Shown: piece by piece, positions 12,904-14,631 of the stretch
Numbering within the stretch: position 1 is the stretch's first letter
Layout: every line of letters begins with the position of its first letter
Assembly (NCBI GenBank): GCA_031403315.1
Contig: JANNTD010000392.1
Span: 1 to 14,631, forward strand
Reading direction: 5' to 3'
DNA length: 14,631 bases
Source: DASYDU01 sp031403315
Lineage (GTDB): Bacteria; Planctomycetota; Planctomycetia; Pirellulales; Lacipirellulaceae
Notes under the pieces: generated by a model
Database searches by the model: none
Told to the model about the DNA's origin: nothing
Seen by the model: only the letters and a program-made list of their open reading frames with translations
Position numbers and translations under genes: made by a program

Positions 12904-13018
12904 TCTCACGCAAAGGCGCAAAGGAAATCTTTAGATGATTGAACTGCGATGCCAAATTCTGTTTTTGACCCTACCAAACCTTCTCCAAAACTTTGCGCCT
13001 TGGCGCCTTTGCGTGAGA
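12904..13018. repeat. Inverted-repeat element upstream of bioF (tctcacgcaaaggcgc family)
   Basis: The left arm 12904-12924 (tctcacgcaaaggcgcaaag) and right arm 12991-13018 (ctttgcgccttggcgccttt, then gcgtgaga) are reverse complements over the outer 16 nt, then continue with the same subrepeat shifted by one unit. The loop is 66 nt. The right arm matches the solo copy at 2878-2905 at 27 of 28 positions. The element ends 13 nt before the bioF ATG. Confidence 0.88.
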
Positions 13019-13031
13019 TATTGAATTCGCC

Positions 13032-14243
13032 ATGTCGACGAGCAAGCACGACCCGCTGGCCTGGATTGATGATGAGCTCGCCGGCTTGGAGCGAGCCGGT
13101 CTGCGGCGGCGGCTCGCGGTACGGGACGGTGCCCAGACGGCGACCGTCTCGCTCGATGGCCGCCAGCTGGTGAACTTCGGCTCGAACGATTATCTCGGCC
13201 TGGCAGCGGACCCACGGCTGGCGGCGGCGGCCCGCGCGTCGATCGAGCGCGAAGGGTGGGGCAGCGGGGCGAGTCCGCTGGTGAGTGGTCGCGCGTCGAG
13301 CCACGCCGAGCTGGAGCGACGCCTCGCCGAGTTTGAAGGCACCGAGGCGGCGCTCGTCTTCCCGTCCGGCTTCGCCACTAACGCCGGCGTCATCCCCGCG
13401 CTCGTCGACGAAGGCGATGCCGTCTTTGCCGACGCCAAGAACCACGCCAGCCTCATCGACGGCTGCCGACTCTCGCGCGCCCAGCGATTCGTTTATCCCC
13501 ACTGCGATTGCGACGCGCTTGAATCAATGCTCGGGAAAGCCAGTCACTTCCGCCGCCGCTTGATCGCCACCGACACACTCTTCAGCATGGATGGCGACCT
13601 GGCGCCGATTGAGTGCTTGGTCGAACTTGCGGAACACTACAACGCAATGTTGCTAGTGGACGAAGCACATGCAACGGGTGTGTTTGGAAATCGCGGTCGT
13701 GGAGCTGTAGAGTATTTGAATTCTGTAGAGGGCGCCTCTGACTCCAAAGTACCGCCAGATCTTGAACGCCGCGTCCACATCCGCATCGGCACACTTAGCA
13801 AAGCCCTCGGTACTGGAGGCGGCTTCGTCTGCGGCCCGCAATCCCTCATCGACTGGCTCGCCAATCGCGCTCGCCCCTACGTCTTCTCAACGGCCCAACC
13901 CGCCGCCACGAGCGCCGCCGCGATCGCCGCCCTCGACATCGTCGCAAACGAACCCCACCGCCGCCGCGAACTGCTGGACCGCGCAACCGATCTCCGCTTG
14001 CGGCTTAGCGAGCAAGGCTGGCACACCGGCAACAGCGAGAGCCAAATCATCCCGCTCTATCTCGGCGACCCCAACCGCACGGTCGAGCTCGCAGCCAAGC
14101 TCCGCAAAGCCGGCTACTTCATCCCCGGCATCCGCCCGCCAACCGTCCCCGAGGGCGAATCGCTGCTGCGCATCAGCCTCTGCTACCACCACACGCCAGC
14201 GATGCTCGATCAACTGTTGGCGGCGCTCGCGCGGCTTCGCTAG
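13032..14243 (+). CDS. bioF: 8-amino-7-oxononanoate synthase (biotin synthesis)
   Basis: A PLP-dependent alpha-oxoamine synthase of 403 residues that joins pimeloyl-thioester with alanine to give 8-amino-7-oxononanoate. Visible family features are VNFGSNDYLGLA (47-58), EGWGSGASPLVSGRASSHAE (74-93), the cofactor-stacking histidine H138 in DAKNHASLIDG, LLVDEAHATGVFG (207-219) with D210 and H213, and the Schiff-base lysine K257 in RIGTLSKALGTGGGF. The length is slightly above normal because of an insertion of roughly 15 residues at about 228-246 (YLNSVEGASDSKVPPDLERR), in a patch of AT-richer codons. BioF is the best call, but the related glycine C-acetyltransferase cannot be wholly excluded. 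The ATG at 13032 lacks a visible Shine-Dalgarno and lies just after a repeat element. No other bio gene is in the window. Confidence 0.9.
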   Translation: MSTSKHDPLAWIDDELAGLERAGLRRRLAVRDGAQTATVSLDGRQLVNFGSNDYLGLAADPRLAAAARASIEREGWGSGASPLVSGRASSHAELERRLAEFEGTEAALVFPSGFATNAGVIPALVDEGDAVFADAKNHASLIDGCRLSRAQRFVYPHCDCDALESMLGKASHFRRRLIATDTLFSMDGDLAPIECLVELAEHYNAMLLVDEAHATGVFGNRGRGAVEYLNSVEGASDSKVPPDLERRVHIRIGTLSKALGTGGGFVCGPQSLIDWLANRARPYVFSTAQPAATSAAAIAALDIVANEPHRRRELLDRATDLRLRLSEQGWHTGNSESQIIPLYLGDPNRTVELAAKLRKAGYFIPGIRPPTVPEGESLLRISLCYHHTPAMLDQLLAALARLR

Positions 14244-14311
14244 ACGGAAAGATAAAGATTCGTTCGCCTGGCGAGACCTACGTGCCAAGGTAAACCAAGA
14301 GCGCACATTCC

Positions 14312-14631
14312 CTAGAAAAGCAGGCTTTGCCCATTGGCAATTGCGTCCTGCGCACTTTGAAACCGCAGTGCCGAATCGTCTGCGTAACCGCGATCCTTCT
14401 CGATTGCGATCCACCGGCGCTTCAATGATTCGGCCACCCATCCGGTCGTGTTCGAGCCAGCGAAGGGATCGACGACCTTGTCTCCCGATTCGGTAAGAAA
14501 CTTGATAAAGAACGCTGGTAATGCTGCGGGGAATCGGGCTGGATGAATCTTATTTCCGAGCCGCTTGGATTCCTTGATGTAGAAGCTGTTGCTTTCGTTG
14601 TTGCCGCATTCGATGAGATTTGGAGGAATCG
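14312..14631 (-). CDS. Site-specific DNA methyltransferase, C-terminal part (gene cut by the window edge)
   Basis: The last 105 codons of a gene that enters from the right edge on the minus strand and ends at TAG (14312-14314). The readable protein runs IPPNLIECGNNESNSFYIKE, KRLGNKIHPARFPAALPAFF, IKFLTESGDKVVDPFAGSNT, TGWVAESLKRRWIAIEKD and ends QSLLF. DPFAGSNTTG is motif I (S-adenosylmethionine binding, usually DPFxGxGTT), with PARFPxxLP just before it. This layout, motif I near the C-terminus, is that of beta-class N4-cytosine / N6-adenine methyltransferases, whose catalytic (S/D)PP(Y/W) motif should lie in the missing N-terminal part. Whether a restriction enzyme accompanies it cannot be seen. 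It is convergent with bioF, 68 nt apart, and uses more AT-ending codons than its neighbours. Confidence 0.88.
   Translation of the reverse strand, partial: IPPNLIECGNNESNSFYIKESKRLGNKIHPARFPAALPAFFIKFLTESGDKVVDPFAGSNTTGWVAESLKRRWIAIEKDRGYADDSALRFQSAQDAIANGQSLLF

Overview
The window looks like chromosomal DNA of a planctomycete, probably of the Pirellulales. Three things suggest this: high GC with GC-ending codons; small membrane proteins of a type I associate with that group (for example a C-terminal helix introduced by RFSLRTMLLATT); and an ECF sigma / long membrane anti-sigma pair with a non-zinc anti-sigma domain. The assignment rests on pattern recognition, not on a search.

Layout. 65-316 (+) is rpmA (ribosomal protein L27), followed by a long hairpin and a clear intrinsic terminator. 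615-1610 (+) is obgE. Convergent to it, 1642-2424 (-) encodes a SpoIIE/PP2C-like protein whose metal ligands are mostly lost. 2425-3457 is a repeat-rich stretch of about 1 kb with no convincing gene. 3458-3904 (+) is a small planctomycete-type membrane protein. 4136-5530 (-) is an APC amino-acid permease, 5621-5818 (-) a conserved 65-aa protein, 5910-7679 (-) ilvB (acetolactate synthase large subunit), and 7948-8166 (-) a 72-aa membrane protein. 8523-10304 (+) is an SGLT-like sodium:solute symporter that overlaps tail-to-tail with a CDGSH iron-sulfur protein (10289-10525, -). The CDGSH gene is the last of a probable three-gene minus-strand unit: ECF sigma factor (12152-12820), membrane anti-sigma factor (10617-12080), CDGSH protein. 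13032-14243 (+) is bioF. The 3' end of a site-specific DNA methyltransferase gene (14312-14631, -) runs off the right edge.

The most striking non-coding signal is a set of at least seven kinds of hairpin-forming inverted repeats between genes. Their arms are about 28-32 nt and are often built from 7-10-nt subrepeats (for example gtctctgc, cacgacgg, gattgat, gacaggat). They are not scattered at random. Four of them end only 7-15 nt before the start codon of obgE, the anti-sigma gene, the CDGSH gene and bioF. In the sigma operon the two intercistronic gaps are each filled by a different hairpin, whose arm also supplies the last codons and stop codon of the upstream gene. Two of the repeat families recur within the window.

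Housekeeping functions (ribosome assembly, branched-chain amino-acid and biotin synthesis, solute uptake) dominate. The parts that may be new are the hairpin elements, the degenerate phosphatase, the anti-sigma factor with a 12-bp tandem repeat, and the AT-shifted insertion inside bioF.
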